Below are positions 9,712 through 18,997 of a stretch of 64,000 nucleotides of DNA, piece after piece. Position 1 is the stretch's first letter; the number at the start of each line of letters is the position of its first letter. The DNA lies in the NCBI GenBank assembly GCA_045536365.1, contig JAZSNL010000030.1, positions 118,680 to 182,679 on the forward strand, given 5' to 3'. Below the pieces are notes generated by a model, which was given only the letters and a program-made list of their open reading frames with translations, ran no database searches and was not told the origin of the DNA. This DNA is from JAZSNL01 sp045536365. Lineage in GTDB: Bacteria > Bacillota_I > Bacilli_A > ML615J-28 > CAG-313. The position numbers and the translations under genes were made by a program.

Positions 9712-11043
9712 ATGAATATAGATAAACAAAGAGCATTTGAAACATTAAGTAAATTAAGTTTTGAAAGAATAGCAGGTACAAAAGAAGAATTAGCAGCTGC
9801 AGAAATGTTAGCTGAAGAATGTTTAAAAGTAGGAGTAGATGTTGTAATTGAAGATTTTGAAATCGATACTCCTGAAGTTGAATATGCTGAATTTAAAGTA
9901 AGCAAACCATTTGAACAAAAAATTCATTGTATCGGTATTGGTAGAAGTGGTAATACTCCTGAAGAAGGTATTAGTGGACCATTATGTTATATTGAAAACG
10001 GCTTAGATGCTAATTTATTAGATGTAAAAGGTAAAATCGTTTTAATCACTGGTGGAGCTCCTAATACGATGGAAAAATTACAAGCTGCTGGTGCAATTGG
10101 TTATATTTCTACACACGGTTCATTATTTGATCCTGAAGAAATGATTCCTGAATTAAGAACACGTAATGCGTTTAAAAAACCAGGTGATGAATCTAATTTC
10201 CCTGGTGTAGTTATTCACATTACTGATGCACAAAAGTTATTAAGAATGAATCCAGAAGAAGTAACAATTGTTTTAAAACAAAATCCTGATAAAAAATCAA
10301 CAAGTCATAACGTTGTTGCAACAATAGAAGGAACAGAATTCCCAGAAGAAATCATTACTTTCTCTGCTCACTATGATTCAGTTATTTATTCATCTGGTGC
10401 ATGGGATAATGGAACAGGTTCTATTACTATTTTAGAATTAATGCATTATTTTAATGAAAATAAACCTAAAAGAACAGTTAAATTCATATGGTGTGGTAGT
10501 GAAGAAATTGGTTTAGTTGGTTCACGTGAATATTGTAAAAAACATCAAGATGAAATGGAAAAAACATTATTTAATATGAATGTTGATATGACAGGTACAT
10601 TACTTGGATTTGATATTGCGGTATGTGCATGTAGTGATAGCGTAGCTAAATACATTGATTTCTTTGGTAAAATCGAAGGATTCCCTATTTCAACTAAAGT
10701 AGATACATATTCATCAGATTCTACTACATTTGCTGCAAACGGTGTTCCAGCATTAACATTCGCAAGACTTGCTCCTCGTGGTGGTGCTGAAATCCATTCA
10801 CGTCGTGATATTATGGATCATTTAGATCCTGATAAATTCATTCAAACAGTTGAATTCTGGGCTAAATTATCTGATAAACTTATCAACGCAAAAGTATTCC
10901 CAGTTCCTCGTGAATTCCCTAAGGAAATTCAAGATAAACTAAGTGCGATGAAAGCAAGACAAGAAGAAATGGAAAAAGCTAAAAAAGCAGCTGAAGAAAA
11001 GAAATTAGCTGAAGCGAAAGAAGAAGAAAAGAAAGAAGAATAA
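9712..11043 (+). CDS. M28-family zinc aminopeptidase with PA domain
   Basis: 443 residues without a signal peptide. A protease-associated (PA) insert (about residues 75-175, with DVKGKIVLITGG) precedes the M28 catalytic fold. Dinuclear zinc ligands are visible in order: His in SAHYDS, Asp in WDNGTG, the Glu pair in GSEEIGLVGS, Asp in NVDMTG and His in AEIHSRRD. The tail after ~residue 405 is a charged Lys/Glu/Ala coiled coil. Likely removes N-terminal residues from peptides. ATG 9712 is preferred over GTG 9706, which lies inside the AAGGTG ribosome site. An extended -10 (TTTGATATAAT) lies near 9676, and a terminator follows the gene. Confidence 0.88.
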   Translation: MNIDKQRAFETLSKLSFERIAGTKEELAAAEMLAEECLKVGVDVVIEDFEIDTPEVEYAEFKVSKPFEQKIHCIGIGRSGNTPEEGISGPLCYIENGLDANLLDVKGKIVLITGGAPNTMEKLQAAGAIGYISTHGSLFDPEEMIPELRTRNAFKKPGDESNFPGVVIHITDAQKLLRMNPEEVTIVLKQNPDKKSTSHNVVATIEGTEFPEEIITFSAHYDSVIYSSGAWDNGTGSITILELMHYFNENKPKRTVKFIWCGSEEIGLVGSREYCKKHQDEMEKTLFNMNVDMTGTLLGFDIAVCACSDSVAKYIDFFGKIEGFPISTKVDTYSSDSTTFAANGVPALTFARLAPRGGAEIHSRRDIMDHLDPDKFIQTVEFWAKLSDKLINAKVFPVPREFPKEIQDKLSAMKARQEEMEKAKKAAEEKKLAEAKEEEKKEE

Positions 11044-11048
11044 AAAGT

Positions 11049-11076
11049 AAAACGGTAAAATATTTTTACCGTTTTT
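11049..11076 (+). terminator. Intrinsic terminator after M28 peptidase
   Basis: AAAACGGTAAAA and TTTTACCGTTTTT arms with a short AT loop, immediately after the TAA of the peptidase gene. Confidence 0.9.
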
Positions 11077-11093
11077 ATTCATATTAATAAGGT

Positions 11094-11122
11094 TTGACAT
11101 TAAAAAATAAATATGTTAAACT
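11094..11122 (+). promoter_or_regulatory. Promoter of first TerB-like gene
   Basis: TTGACA (11094-11099), 17-base spacer, TAAACT (11117-11122) preceded by an extended TG. It lies just upstream of the AAGGAG ribosome site of the gene at 11146. Confidence 0.7.
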
Positions 11123-11145
11123 TATGTATATAAAGGAGAATTATT

Positions 11146-11586
11146 ATGGAAATCAGTAAAAAACAAGTTATACAATTATTAGAAGTATTTAGACAACAAT
11201 CATATGATGAATTATTAGTAATAGCAGCTACATCTGCATCTAAATTATTACCAGTTTTTCAAAGAGTAACAGGTAGTACTCAAGAAGGGATGACATGTTT
11301 AATTTTATTTATTGGAACTAGTCTTGCTTCAGATGGCAAATTATCAGAATTAGAAGCTAAGTTTGTAAGTGATTTGTTAGGTGTATCTGAAAATCAAATT
11401 AATACTTTAGTTGAAAGTATGAAAGAAAATACTACATATGTAGAAGTTGTTGATAAAATATTTGATGCGTGTATGTATGAATTAGCAGATGAGTTATTAA
11501 AATTCTGTTGTTGTATACTTGCAATAGATAAAGATTTAGATGAAAAAGAAGTTAGATTTGTTAAAAAACTTCTTGATTATGAATAA
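11146..11586 (+). CDS. TerB-like helical protein, paralogue 1
   Basis: 146 residues, all-helical and acidic, with two Asp/Glu motifs resembling the paired metal-binding helices of the TerB (tellurite-resistance/stress) fold: SDGKLSELEAKF in the middle and AIDKDLDEKEVRF near the C-terminus. Five more copies follow at 13132-15290; this one stands alone with its own promoter and is separated from the rest by the lyase gene. TerB proteins in other bacteria act in chemical-stress and phage-response complexes; membership is inferred from motif pattern, and the function here is unknown. Confidence 0.65.
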   Translation: MEISKKQVIQLLEVFRQQSYDELLVIAATSASKLLPVFQRVTGSTQEGMTCLILFIGTSLASDGKLSELEAKFVSDLLGVSENQINTLVESMKENTTYVEVVDKIFDACMYELADELLKFCCCILAIDKDLDEKEVRFVKKLLDYE

Positions 11587-11676
11587 AAAATTTTATTTAA
11601 GCATTTCACTGCAATAAAAAAACAAAATATGTTATAATATGCATAATAGTATATTTTTATAAAAAGAGGTATCATT

Positions 11677-13119
11677 ATGGCTAATATTAAGTTTTTTAAA
11701 GAAGAAAATTTACCTTTAGAATTTCATAAAGTAAGAATAGTACAAAAATTACATTTATTACCAATTGAAAAAAGATTAGAAGCAATTAAACAAGCCGGTA
11801 ATAATACATTTTTATTAAGAAATATTGATGTATATTTAGACATGTTAACTGATAGTGGAACAAATGCGATGAGTGATCGTCAATTATCAGCAATGATGAT
11901 TGCGGATGACTCATATGCAGGTAGTGAAACATATTATCGCTTAGAAAGAAAAGCGTTAGAATTTTTTAATAAAAAATATTTTATCCCTGCTCACCAAGGA
12001 AGAGCATGTGAACATATTCTTGCACGCACACTAGTAAAACCTGGTGATGTTGTTCCTATGAATTATCACTTTACTACTACTAAAACTCATATTTCATTAA
12101 TGGGTGGACGTGTTGAAGAATTATATACTGAAGAAGCAGTTAAAACTACTAGTGATGTATTATTTAAAGGTAATATGGACTTAGATAAATTAGAAACAAT
12201 GTTAAAAGGAAAAGAACATGTTCCATTTGTAAGAATTGAAATGGGGACTAATCTTATAGGTGGTCAACCTGTAAGTTTAGAAAATGTTGAAGCTGTTTCT
12301 AAATTATGTAAAGAATATAATACTCCATTAATGATAGATGCTTCATTATTAACAGATAATGTTTACTTTAATAAAGTTAGAGAAGAAAAATGTAAAGATA
12401 TGTCAATTCAAGAAATTGTTCATGCGATAAGTAATTGTGCTGATATTATTTACTTTTCTGCAAGAAAACTAGGATCTGCTAAAGGCGGCGGTATCGTAGT
12501 TAATGATAAAAATTTATTTGATCAAATGAAAGTATTAATCCCAATTTATGAAGGTTTCTTAACATATGGTGGTATGTCTACAAGAGAAATGGAAGCTGTT
12601 ACTATTGGTTTAGAAGAAGCTTTAGATATTGATATGATTTCTCATGGACCTGAATTTATTGAAGAATTTGGTAGATTACTACAAGGATATGGTATTCCTA
12701 TTGTTACTCCTACAGGAGGTTTAGGTTTACACCTTAACGCCAGAGAGTTTGTAGGCCATATTCCTGCTGATCAATATCAATCTGCATCACTTGTTGCTGC
12801 AATATATTTAGTAAGTGGATGTCGTGGTATGGAACGTGGAACATTAAGTGAAGAAAGAAATCCTGATGGAAGTGAACATATTGCTGAATGTGAACTAGTT
12901 CGTTTAGCTTTACCTCGTAGAGTATTCACTTTATCACAAATCCGTTTTGTTGCTGATCGCCTTGCGTGGTTATATGAGAACAGACATTTAATTGGTGGTT
13001 TAAGATTCGTTGAAGAACCTGAAGTTATGAGATTCTTTATTGGAAGATTAGAACCAGTAAGTGATTGGCAAGAACAATTAATGAAAAAATTCAAAGAAGA
13101 CTTCGGAGAAAGTCTATAA
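11677..13119 (+). CDS. PLP-dependent beta-eliminating lyase (tyrosine phenol-lyase/tryptophanase family)
   Basis: 480 residues, family length ~456-475. Hallmarks: NTFLL, DSGTNAMSD, YAGSE, HQGR, FTTT, GGQPVS, the PLP-lysine motif SARK (Lys264), PRRVFT (substrate-carboxylate Arg) and YGG. From remembered family alignments, MERG (Arg387) and RFF (Phe453) match the tyrosine phenol-lyase determinants (Arg381, Phe448) rather than tryptophanase (Ile, His), so tyrosine to phenol, pyruvate and ammonia is the better guess. However, the Arg of the family's D-A-(T/S)-R motif is Leu here (D221-A-S-L224), so the substrate is uncertain. GAGG ribosome site; the next TerB-like gene starts 12 bases after the stop, implying co-transcription. 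Confidence 0.85.
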   Translation: MANIKFFKEENLPLEFHKVRIVQKLHLLPIEKRLEAIKQAGNNTFLLRNIDVYLDMLTDSGTNAMSDRQLSAMMIADDSYAGSETYYRLERKALEFFNKKYFIPAHQGRACEHILARTLVKPGDVVPMNYHFTTTKTHISLMGGRVEELYTEEAVKTTSDVLFKGNMDLDKLETMLKGKEHVPFVRIEMGTNLIGGQPVSLENVEAVSKLCKEYNTPLMIDASLLTDNVYFNKVREEKCKDMSIQEIVHAISNCADIIYFSARKLGSAKGGGIVVNDKNLFDQMKVLIPIYEGFLTYGGMSTREMEAVTIGLEEALDIDMISHGPEFIEEFGRLLQGYGIPIVTPTGGLGLHLNAREFVGHIPADQYQSASLVAAIYLVSGCRGMERGTLSEERNPDGSEHIAECELVRLALPRRVFTLSQIRFVADRLAWLYENRHLIGGLRFVEEPEVMRFFIGRLEPVSDWQEQLMKKFKEDFGESL

Positions 13120-13131
13120 TAGGAGAAACAT

Positions 13132-13551
13132 ATGGCATTAAGAGAATTATTACAAGAATTTGTAGATAAAAGCTATGAAGAATTAGTTAATTTAGCTACT
13201 TTTACTTTAGTAGAATTATGTAAAGAAATTGAAAAATTATCACCTGAACATGCAGAAATAAGTTCTATGGTTGTATCTAGTTATTTAGCATCTAGTGTTG
13301 CAGCAGATGGTAAAATTACTGAGTTAGAAACTAAATTCTTAAATGAAATATTAAAAATGGATAGTGAAATGACTGATTTCTTATTAGTATTAGGTAAAGA
13401 CTCTAAACAAATTGAATTACTAGATCAATTATTTGATTCTGCACCTGACGATTTTAAAAAACTAGCATTAGTATTCTGCTTATCTTTAATCGCAATTGAT
13501 GAAACTATTAATCGTGATGAAGTTGCTTTTATTGAAAAATTATTAAATTAA
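13132..13551 (+). CDS. TerB-like helical protein, paralogue 2
   Basis: 139 residues with the same plan as its neighbours: an N-terminal YEELVNLA helix, AADGKITELETKF mid-protein and AIDETINRDEVAFIEKLL at the end. Starts 12 bases after the lyase gene with AGGAG, so it is probably in the same transcript. Role inferred only from the TerB-like fold. Confidence 0.65.
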   Translation: MALRELLQEFVDKSYEELVNLATFTLVELCKEIEKLSPEHAEISSMVVSSYLASSVAADGKITELETKFLNEILKMDSEMTDFLLVLGKDSKQIELLDQLFDSAPDDFKKLALVFCLSLIAIDETINRDEVAFIEKLLN

Positions 13552-13563
13552 TAAGGAAAAAAT

Positions 13564-13980
13564 ATGACAATTAACGAAGTATTAAAACGATTCGAAGAAA
13601 AGAGTTATGAAGAATTAGTTATAGTTGCAGAAGGAGCTTTAGCTAGTCTTTATACTGAATTAGAAAAAGTATCTGATAATGTTCAAATTGTTCCTCACGT
13701 AATTATTGGCTATCTAGCTGCTAGTGTTGCGGCAGATGGAAAATTATCGAATAAGGAAATGCAATTTTTAAAAGATGTGTTAGGTGTTGATAATGAAAAG
13801 GCAAATATAATATTATCACTTGGAAAAGATCCTCAACAAGTTGCTACTTTAGATTTATTATTTGATATGGGTTCTAAGGAATTTAGAGAAATTGCTTTAG
13901 TATTTTGTTTATCTTTAATTTCGATTGATAAGGAAGTTAATCGTAAAGAAAGAGATTTTATAGAAAGATTGGCAAATTAA
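13564..13980 (+). CDS. TerB-like helical protein, paralogue 3
   Basis: 138 residues, closest in layout to paralogue 2 (KSYEELV, AADGKLSNKEMQF, VFCLSLISIDKEVNRKERDF). Twelve bases separate it from paralogue 2 and a single base from paralogue 4, so the three are translationally tight. Recent tandem duplication is likely. Confidence 0.65.
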   Translation: MTINEVLKRFEEKSYEELVIVAEGALASLYTELEKVSDNVQIVPHVIIGYLAASVAADGKLSNKEMQFLKDVLGVDNEKANIILSLGKDPQQVATLDLLFDMGSKEFREIALVFCLSLISIDKEVNRKERDFIERLAN

Positions 13981-13981
13981 T

Positions 13982-14392
13982 ATGAGTTTAAAAACAGTAA
14001 TTGAAGGTTATATTAACACTGAATATAATGAATTAGTTGGTACCGCAAAACTTTCTTTACAAGTTGTTTATCCACTTTTAAAGAATGTTTTTGAAGAACA
14101 AGCATCGTTTATTTTTATTTCATTCTTAGGTGCTGGTGTTGCGGCAGATGGTTCTTTTTCTGAAAAGGAAAAGAAGTTCTTAAAAGATGTTTTCAATTTT
14201 AATGATGATATAAATGAAGATATCTTTAAATTAGGATCAAATGAAGAAGTTGTTTCTTTAGTTGATAGAGTTTTTGATATTTTAGATGGTGAATCTAAAA
14301 TAGCGTTATTAAACTTATGTTTATGTTTAATAGCAGTGGATAAAAATGTTGAATTAGTTGAAACAGAGTTTATCCAAAAATTATTAAATTAG
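13982..14392 (+). CDS. TerB-like helical protein, paralogue 4
   Basis: 136 residues with motifs AADGSFSEKEKKF and AVDKNVELVETEF. Starts one base after the previous stop. It ends in TAG and is followed by a short GCGA/TCGC hairpin (about 14400-14412) with a weak T-rich run, a possible attenuation point before paralogue 5. Confidence 0.65.
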   Translation: MSLKTVIEGYINTEYNELVGTAKLSLQVVYPLLKNVFEEQASFIFISFLGAGVAADGSFSEKEKKFLKDVFNFNDDINEDIFKLGSNEEVVSLVDRVFDILDGESKIALLNLCLCLIAVDKNVELVETEFIQKLLN

Positions 14393-14445
14393 GTAAAATG
14401 CGAAGAATCGCTTTTATATAAAAAAAACAAAAGGAGAAAATTAAA

Positions 14446-14862
14446 ATGGGTTTACAAGAAATTTTACAAGATTACGTTAATAAGGATTATCAAGAATTAG
14501 TTAGCTTAGCAGCTCAATCATTCGATGTATTATATCCTGCTTTCGTAGAAGCTTTCGGTAAAGACGATGCTACATTAATGGTTGCTTCATTTATGGCTTC
14601 ATCTTTATCAGCAGATGGTAGTTTATCTCAAAAAGAAATTCAATTCATCTGTGATTTATTAGGTGCAGACGCTAGCTTTGCTCAAAATTTATACAACTTA
14701 GATGGTCAAGGTCAAGCTTCTGAATTAGCTGATAAAATCTTTGATTCAGTTCCTGAACAATTCAAATCTCATTTATTAAATTTATGCTTATGCTTCCTTG
14801 CATGTGATGAAACTATTTCACGTACAGAAGTTGCATTTATTGTTAGATTATTAGAACAATAA
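14446..14862 (+). CDS. TerB-like helical protein, paralogue 5
   Basis: 138 residues (SADGSLSQKEIQF, ACDETISRTEVAF). It has a strong AAGGAG site and codons noticeably richer in C-ending forms than the neighbouring copies, suggesting higher expression. It follows a 53-base gap holding the short hairpin after paralogue 4. Confidence 0.65.
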   Translation: MGLQEILQDYVNKDYQELVSLAAQSFDVLYPAFVEAFGKDDATLMVASFMASSLSADGSLSQKEIQFICDLLGADASFAQNLYNLDGQGQASELADKIFDSVPEQFKSHLLNLCLCFLACDETISRTEVAFIVRLLEQ

Positions 14863-14870
14863 GATAATAA

Positions 14871-15290
14871 ATGGATATCAAGATTCTACTTAATCAATAT
14901 ACTAATCTTTCATATGATGATTTAATTAAATCTTCTAAAGAATCATTAGAATACATTATTCCTCAATTAAAATTAGTATTAAATTCAGAAGAAGATGTAT
15001 CGCAAGTATTAATATATTTTACGTCTGTATTATTGTCTGCGGATTCTACCGCAACTGAAAAAGAAATAATGTTTTTATCTGATTTATTTTCTTTATCAAA
15101 TGATGAAATTAAAGCTATGTATAAGATTGGTTTAGTTGATGAAATTACAATTGTTATTGATCATTTATTTGATTCATTAAATCCTGGTTTAAAAACACAT
15201 TTATTAAATTATTGTTTGTGTTTTATGGCCGTAGATGGAAATATTGATAATAAAGAAATAGCATTTGTTGAAAAATTAGTTTCTGAATAA
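14871..15290 (+). CDS. TerB-like helical protein, paralogue 6 (divergent)
   Basis: 139 residues. The first motif has degenerated to SADSTATEKEIMF (Gly lost), while the second remains as AVDGNIDNKEIAF. No good ribosome site precedes the ATG, so translation is probably coupled to paralogue 5, which ends 8 bases upstream. It is the last gene of the array before a terminator. Confidence 0.6.
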   Translation: MDIKILLNQYTNLSYDDLIKSSKESLEYIIPQLKLVLNSEEDVSQVLIYFTSVLLSADSTATEKEIMFLSDLFSLSNDEIKAMYKIGLVDEITIVIDHLFDSLNPGLKTHLLNYCLCFMAVDGNIDNKEIAFVEKLVSE

Positions 15291-15295
15291 AAAAT

Positions 15296-15323
15296 GTATC
15301 AAGTTATACTTGATACTTTTTTT
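15296..15323 (+). terminator. Terminator closing the TerB-like array
   Basis: Perfect 9-bp stem GTATCAAGT / ACTTGATAC with a 3-base loop and seven Ts, 6 bases past the stop of the last TerB-like gene. It separates the array from the STAND gene. Confidence 0.92.
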
Positions 15324-15389
15324 ATTATAAAAATATAAAAAAACAATAAATTATGATATACTAAAAATATATAACTAAAGGAGTCGATT

Positions 15390-18300
15390 ATGAAACTAGT
15401 CTTTGTATCATCAACATTTAAAGATATGCAATTTGAAAGAGATATGTTACATACCCATGTAATACCACTTCTTGATTCAAAACTAACAAGATACGGTGAA
15501 TCAGTAAGATTTGGTGATTTAAGATGGGGAGTAAATACAACTGAATATTCTGAAGAAGAAAGTTCAAAAAAAGTATTAAAAGTATGTCTTGATCAAATTG
15601 ATGATTGTAAACCATATATGATTGTCTTTATCGGTGAAAGATATGGTTGGATTCCCTCACAAGATTTAATTAAAAACGCCGCTATCTTAAAAGGAATAGA
15701 TCATGTAGAAAATGACATTTCGGTTACCCAATTAGAAATTGAATATGGAGCTTTATTAAACCCTGACTATGAAGGAAGAATATTATTCTATTTCCGTGAA
15801 CTTGATAAAGAAGGAATGACTCCAGAAGAAAGAAAAATATATGAAGCTGAAAGCAGTCTTCATGAAGAAAAAATAAAAATCTTAAAAGAGAAAATATATA
15901 ATTTATATCCTAATTATGTTAAAACATATCAAGCAAAATGGAATAAAGAAACTAAAAAAGTAGAAAATTTAATTCCATTAATGGATCAAATAAAAGAAGA
16001 TTTAGAAAAAATCTTTATTTCTGATATAGAACAATATAATTCACTTGACTGGCAAGAAAGAGCCTTACTTGCAAGTCATGAATACTTTAAAGAAAAAGCT
16101 AAAGTATATGTAAATACTAAGACAATTCATACTAAAATAAAACAATTAAATCAAAGTGTTTCATTGTGGATGTCTCCTAATTCTCCTTGTTCATTTGAAT
16201 ACTATGTTGGTAAAGAAGGAACTGGTAAAACAACAAGAGTGGCATATGAATATATGAGTCACTATCATAATTCAATTAATAAAAATGATGGTAAAATCCG
16301 TGTTGTTATTCCTTTCATTTATCAAATAGATGAATATACATCAGTTTTAGAAAATTTATATTATATTATAATTTATCATTTAGAAAAAGCTTTAGGAATA
16401 AAACATAAAAAATATGATTATAAAGATCATAAATATTCTAATCCACCAGAAGCAGTAATTGATTATTTATTATCATTAATTAAAAAAATAAAAAATAAAA
16501 ATATTTTTGTTCAAGTAGTAATAGATAATATTAAAGTAAATGATTTCTTTACAACATTTAAAATAATGGAAGAAAAATTAAATAATTTTGAAAAGAAAAC
16601 ATTCTATGAAAATTTACCTATCTTTTTTACCTTTGGTATAAATGAAGAATATTTACCACCTAATACTCCATTTTTTGATATATCTGAATCATTTCCTTTA
16701 GATAAATTATATAAAGAAGAAATTGAAGAAATAATTTATAATATTTTAAAATTCTCAAGAAAAGAATTATCAAAAAAAGTAATTAATCATTTATTATCAA
16801 AAGAACAAGCAAACGATCCATATTATTTATCACTTGTAATTAATCGATTATTAATGTTAGACTCTGAAGATTTCCAAAACATTAGAAATCTTGGAGATGG
16901 CATGGATGCGATAAACGAGTATATGATTATGATAGTAGATCAAGTAGGAGATAATGTTAAAGATATCATTAAAGAAATAGTTAAAGAAACAGCACAAAGA
17001 ATTGATTTTGATTATGTATGTAAATTCTTATCTGTAACTGTATATACAAATCTATGGTTAAAATTATCAGAATATGAAGATATCTTTAAATTTGCAAATT
17101 GGGAATATAATGAGTTAAATACTTCATTATTATTAAATAATTTAAAATATATCTTTGAAAAAAGAGATAATAATTCAGAATATAAGATTACTAATAAAGA
17201 AGTATTAAAAGGAATAAAAGAATTTATTATTGAAAATAAATATGATTATGTATTAGATATTTTATTCAAATATTTAGATAAATTACCTAAGAATCATGAA
17301 TTAAAAAATTATAGTTTACATTTTGCGATGTCAACTCATAATGGTAATTTTATTGCGGAATATTATTTAAAAAATACTAATATTGAAAAAATTAAAAAAG
17401 ATGATTTAGAAACATATAAAATATATAGTGATTTTATTACAAAATTAGTAAAAGAAAAAGAATATGATGTCTTAATTGATTTCTTTAAAACATTATGTAA
17501 GAAAAATGTTTCAGTTAGTCATTATTATTTATTATCAGCTTTAACTAAAAATAAATTAAATAAAGAAGAATACAAAGAATTTGTTGATTTCACTATCGAT
17601 TTACATACATGGTTAGTTGAAAATAAACAAATTGATAATGAATTTAAAGATACAATCTTTATTTGGTTACAACTATCTACATGTATTAATTTAGCAGAGT
17701 TAGAAACAATGATATCATTTGAAAGAGCTTTGATTATATATAACTATTGTAGTTTTAGTAAAAATAAATTACCAAGAGAATTATTAGCAGAAGGATCAAT
17801 TTTATTATTAAGAACAACATTAAGAAATATGAATGTTTTTGATAACTATGAAGTTGTTAAAAATTATTTTGAAGAAATGATTGATTTTAATGCTGAATCA
17901 TTAGAAAAGGTTGTATTTAAAGATTATTATAAATATATAATTAAAGGCTATATTGCAAATTTAATTAATAAATTAGCTTATAAAGTTAATGATGATATAT
18001 ATAAAAAATACCTTGCGGTATATGAAAGAACATTAAATAGTGGATGTAAGAATAATAGTTTTATTAATATGAATTCAATTGTTCAGGAAACATACGCAAT
18101 AGGTTATTTCCATCATGCATATTTATATGTTAATTTTGATGATAGTGATTATTTAAAATCAATTATTAATTATATTTATTCAGATAATGTATTACCATTA
18201 TTAAATGATATTGATCAATGTATCTTTTCAGTAGAATATTATGATTATAAAAAAGAAGATGATGTTGAAAATATGTTATTTAGAGGATATAAAAAGACTT

Positions 18301-18887
18301 TGTTTTTAAATAATTATTATGATGGATATAAGAAAAATGTTTTTGTTATTATTTCAATGATTCTTGAAAGATTAAGTACACTTAATAGTGAAGTATTAGA
18401 TGAAATATCTAATTCATTAGAAGAATTATTTATTCAAATTATTAATCATTATAATTTAGAATTTGAAAATGGTAGTGATGAATTTATTTCTTCTGCCGCA
18501 ATGGATAGTTTAGAATATTTTTCATATATAATTTCTCAATTATATTTATTTGATGAAACTGAAAGTATTAAAAGAATATTAAATAATGTTTTAGTTTCTA
18601 TTAATAATAGTTTAGAAGAATCTAATCCTTATATTAATATGATTCTTTATACTTTACTATATTCTTTCACTGATTCTACAGATGAAGAAGACGAAGTGTA
18701 TACTGATGAATTTGTGAAAAATTATGAGTTAATGGATAAAGAAAGTGATTTATATAAAAATTATAAAAAATTAATTAATGCGTGTTTATTATATATAACT
18801 GGTAGTGTTTCATTTGAAGAATATAATGAATATTTATATGAAATATATTGTTTGAAGTTTGATACTGATAGAGTAGTTAATGGATAA
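15390..18887 (+). CDS. DUF4062 plus STAND-type P-loop NTPase, large conflict-type protein
   Basis: 1165 residues. Residues 1-~125 are a DUF4062 domain (MKLVFVSSTFKDMQFERD, FGDLRWGVN, FIGERYGW), a TIR/Rossmann-like module often placed before STAND NTPases. A Walker A GKEGTGKTT is at 274-282, with a likely Walker B VQVVID at ~374-379. The remaining ~700 residues are helical and acidic without a recognisable WD40 or clear TPR signature and probably form the sensor/superstructure. Such proteins are signalling NTPases of conflict and immune type in bacteria and eukaryotes; a defence role here is inference. It has its own promoter (TATACT near 15357) and GGAG site, and it is flanked by terminators or promoters, so it is monocistronic. 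Confidence 0.8.
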   Translation: MKLVFVSSTFKDMQFERDMLHTHVIPLLDSKLTRYGESVRFGDLRWGVNTTEYSEEESSKKVLKVCLDQIDDCKPYMIVFIGERYGWIPSQDLIKNAAILKGIDHVENDISVTQLEIEYGALLNPDYEGRILFYFRELDKEGMTPEERKIYEAESSLHEEKIKILKEKIYNLYPNYVKTYQAKWNKETKKVENLIPLMDQIKEDLEKIFISDIEQYNSLDWQERALLASHEYFKEKAKVYVNTKTIHTKIKQLNQSVSLWMSPNSPCSFEYYVGKEGTGKTTRVAYEYMSHYHNSINKNDGKIRVVIPFIYQIDEYTSVLENLYYIIIYHLEKALGIKHKKYDYKDHKYSNPPEAVIDYLLSLIKKIKNKNIFVQVVIDNIKVNDFFTTFKIMEEKLNNFEKKTFYENLPIFFTFGINEEYLPPNTPFFDISESFPLDKLYKEEIEEIIYNILKFSRKELSKKVINHLLSKEQANDPYYLSLVINRLLMLDSEDFQNIRNLGDGMDAINEYMIMIVDQVGDNVKDIIKEIVKETAQRIDFDYVCKFLSVTVYTNLWLKLSEYEDIFKFANWEYNELNTSLLLNNLKYIFEKRDNNSEYKITNKEVLKGIKEFIIENKYDYVLDILFKYLDKLPKNHELKNYSLHFAMSTHNGNFIAEYYLKNTNIEKIKKDDLETYKIYSDFITKLVKEKEYDVLIDFFKTLCKKNVSVSHYYLLSALTKNKLNKEEYKEFVDFTIDLHTWLVENKQIDNEFKDTIFIWLQLSTCINLAELETMISFERALIIYNYCSFSKNKLPRELLAEGSILLLRTTLRNMNVFDNYEVVKNYFEEMIDFNAESLEKVVFKDYYKYIIKGYIANLINKLAYKVNDDIYKKYLAVYERTLNSGCKNNSFINMNSIVQETYAIGYFHHAYLYVNFDDSDYLKSIINYIYSDNVLPLLNDIDQCIFSVEYYDYKKEDDVENMLFRGYKKTLFLNNYYDGYKKNVFVIISMILERLSTLNSEVLDEISNSLEELFIQIINHYNLEFENGSDEFISSAAMDSLEYFSYIISQLYLFDETESIKRILNNVLVSINNSLEESNPYINMILYTLLYSFTDSTDEEDEVYTDEFVKNYELMDKESDLYKNYKKLINACLLYITGSVSFEEYNEYLYEIYCLKFDTDRVVNG

Positions 18888-18921
18888 TGATATTAACTTA
18901 TAGTTGTTATTTTTAATATAT

Positions 18922-18950
18922 TTGACTAAAACATTAAAATATAGTATAAT
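18922..18950 (+). promoter_or_regulatory. Promoter of the CorC/CNNM pair
   Basis: TTGACT (18922-18927), 17-base spacer, TATAAT (18945-18950). Confidence 0.8.
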
Positions 18951-18997
18951 ATTAAGCAATATGTAATAAAGTAAAAAAAGGAGTTGAAGTTTGTTAT

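Noticed and set aside
11677..13119. Plain tryptophanase assignment
   Set aside because: Arg387 and Phe453 occupy positions that are Ile and His in tryptophanase but Arg and Phe in tyrosine phenol-lyase, so I kept the family-level name.
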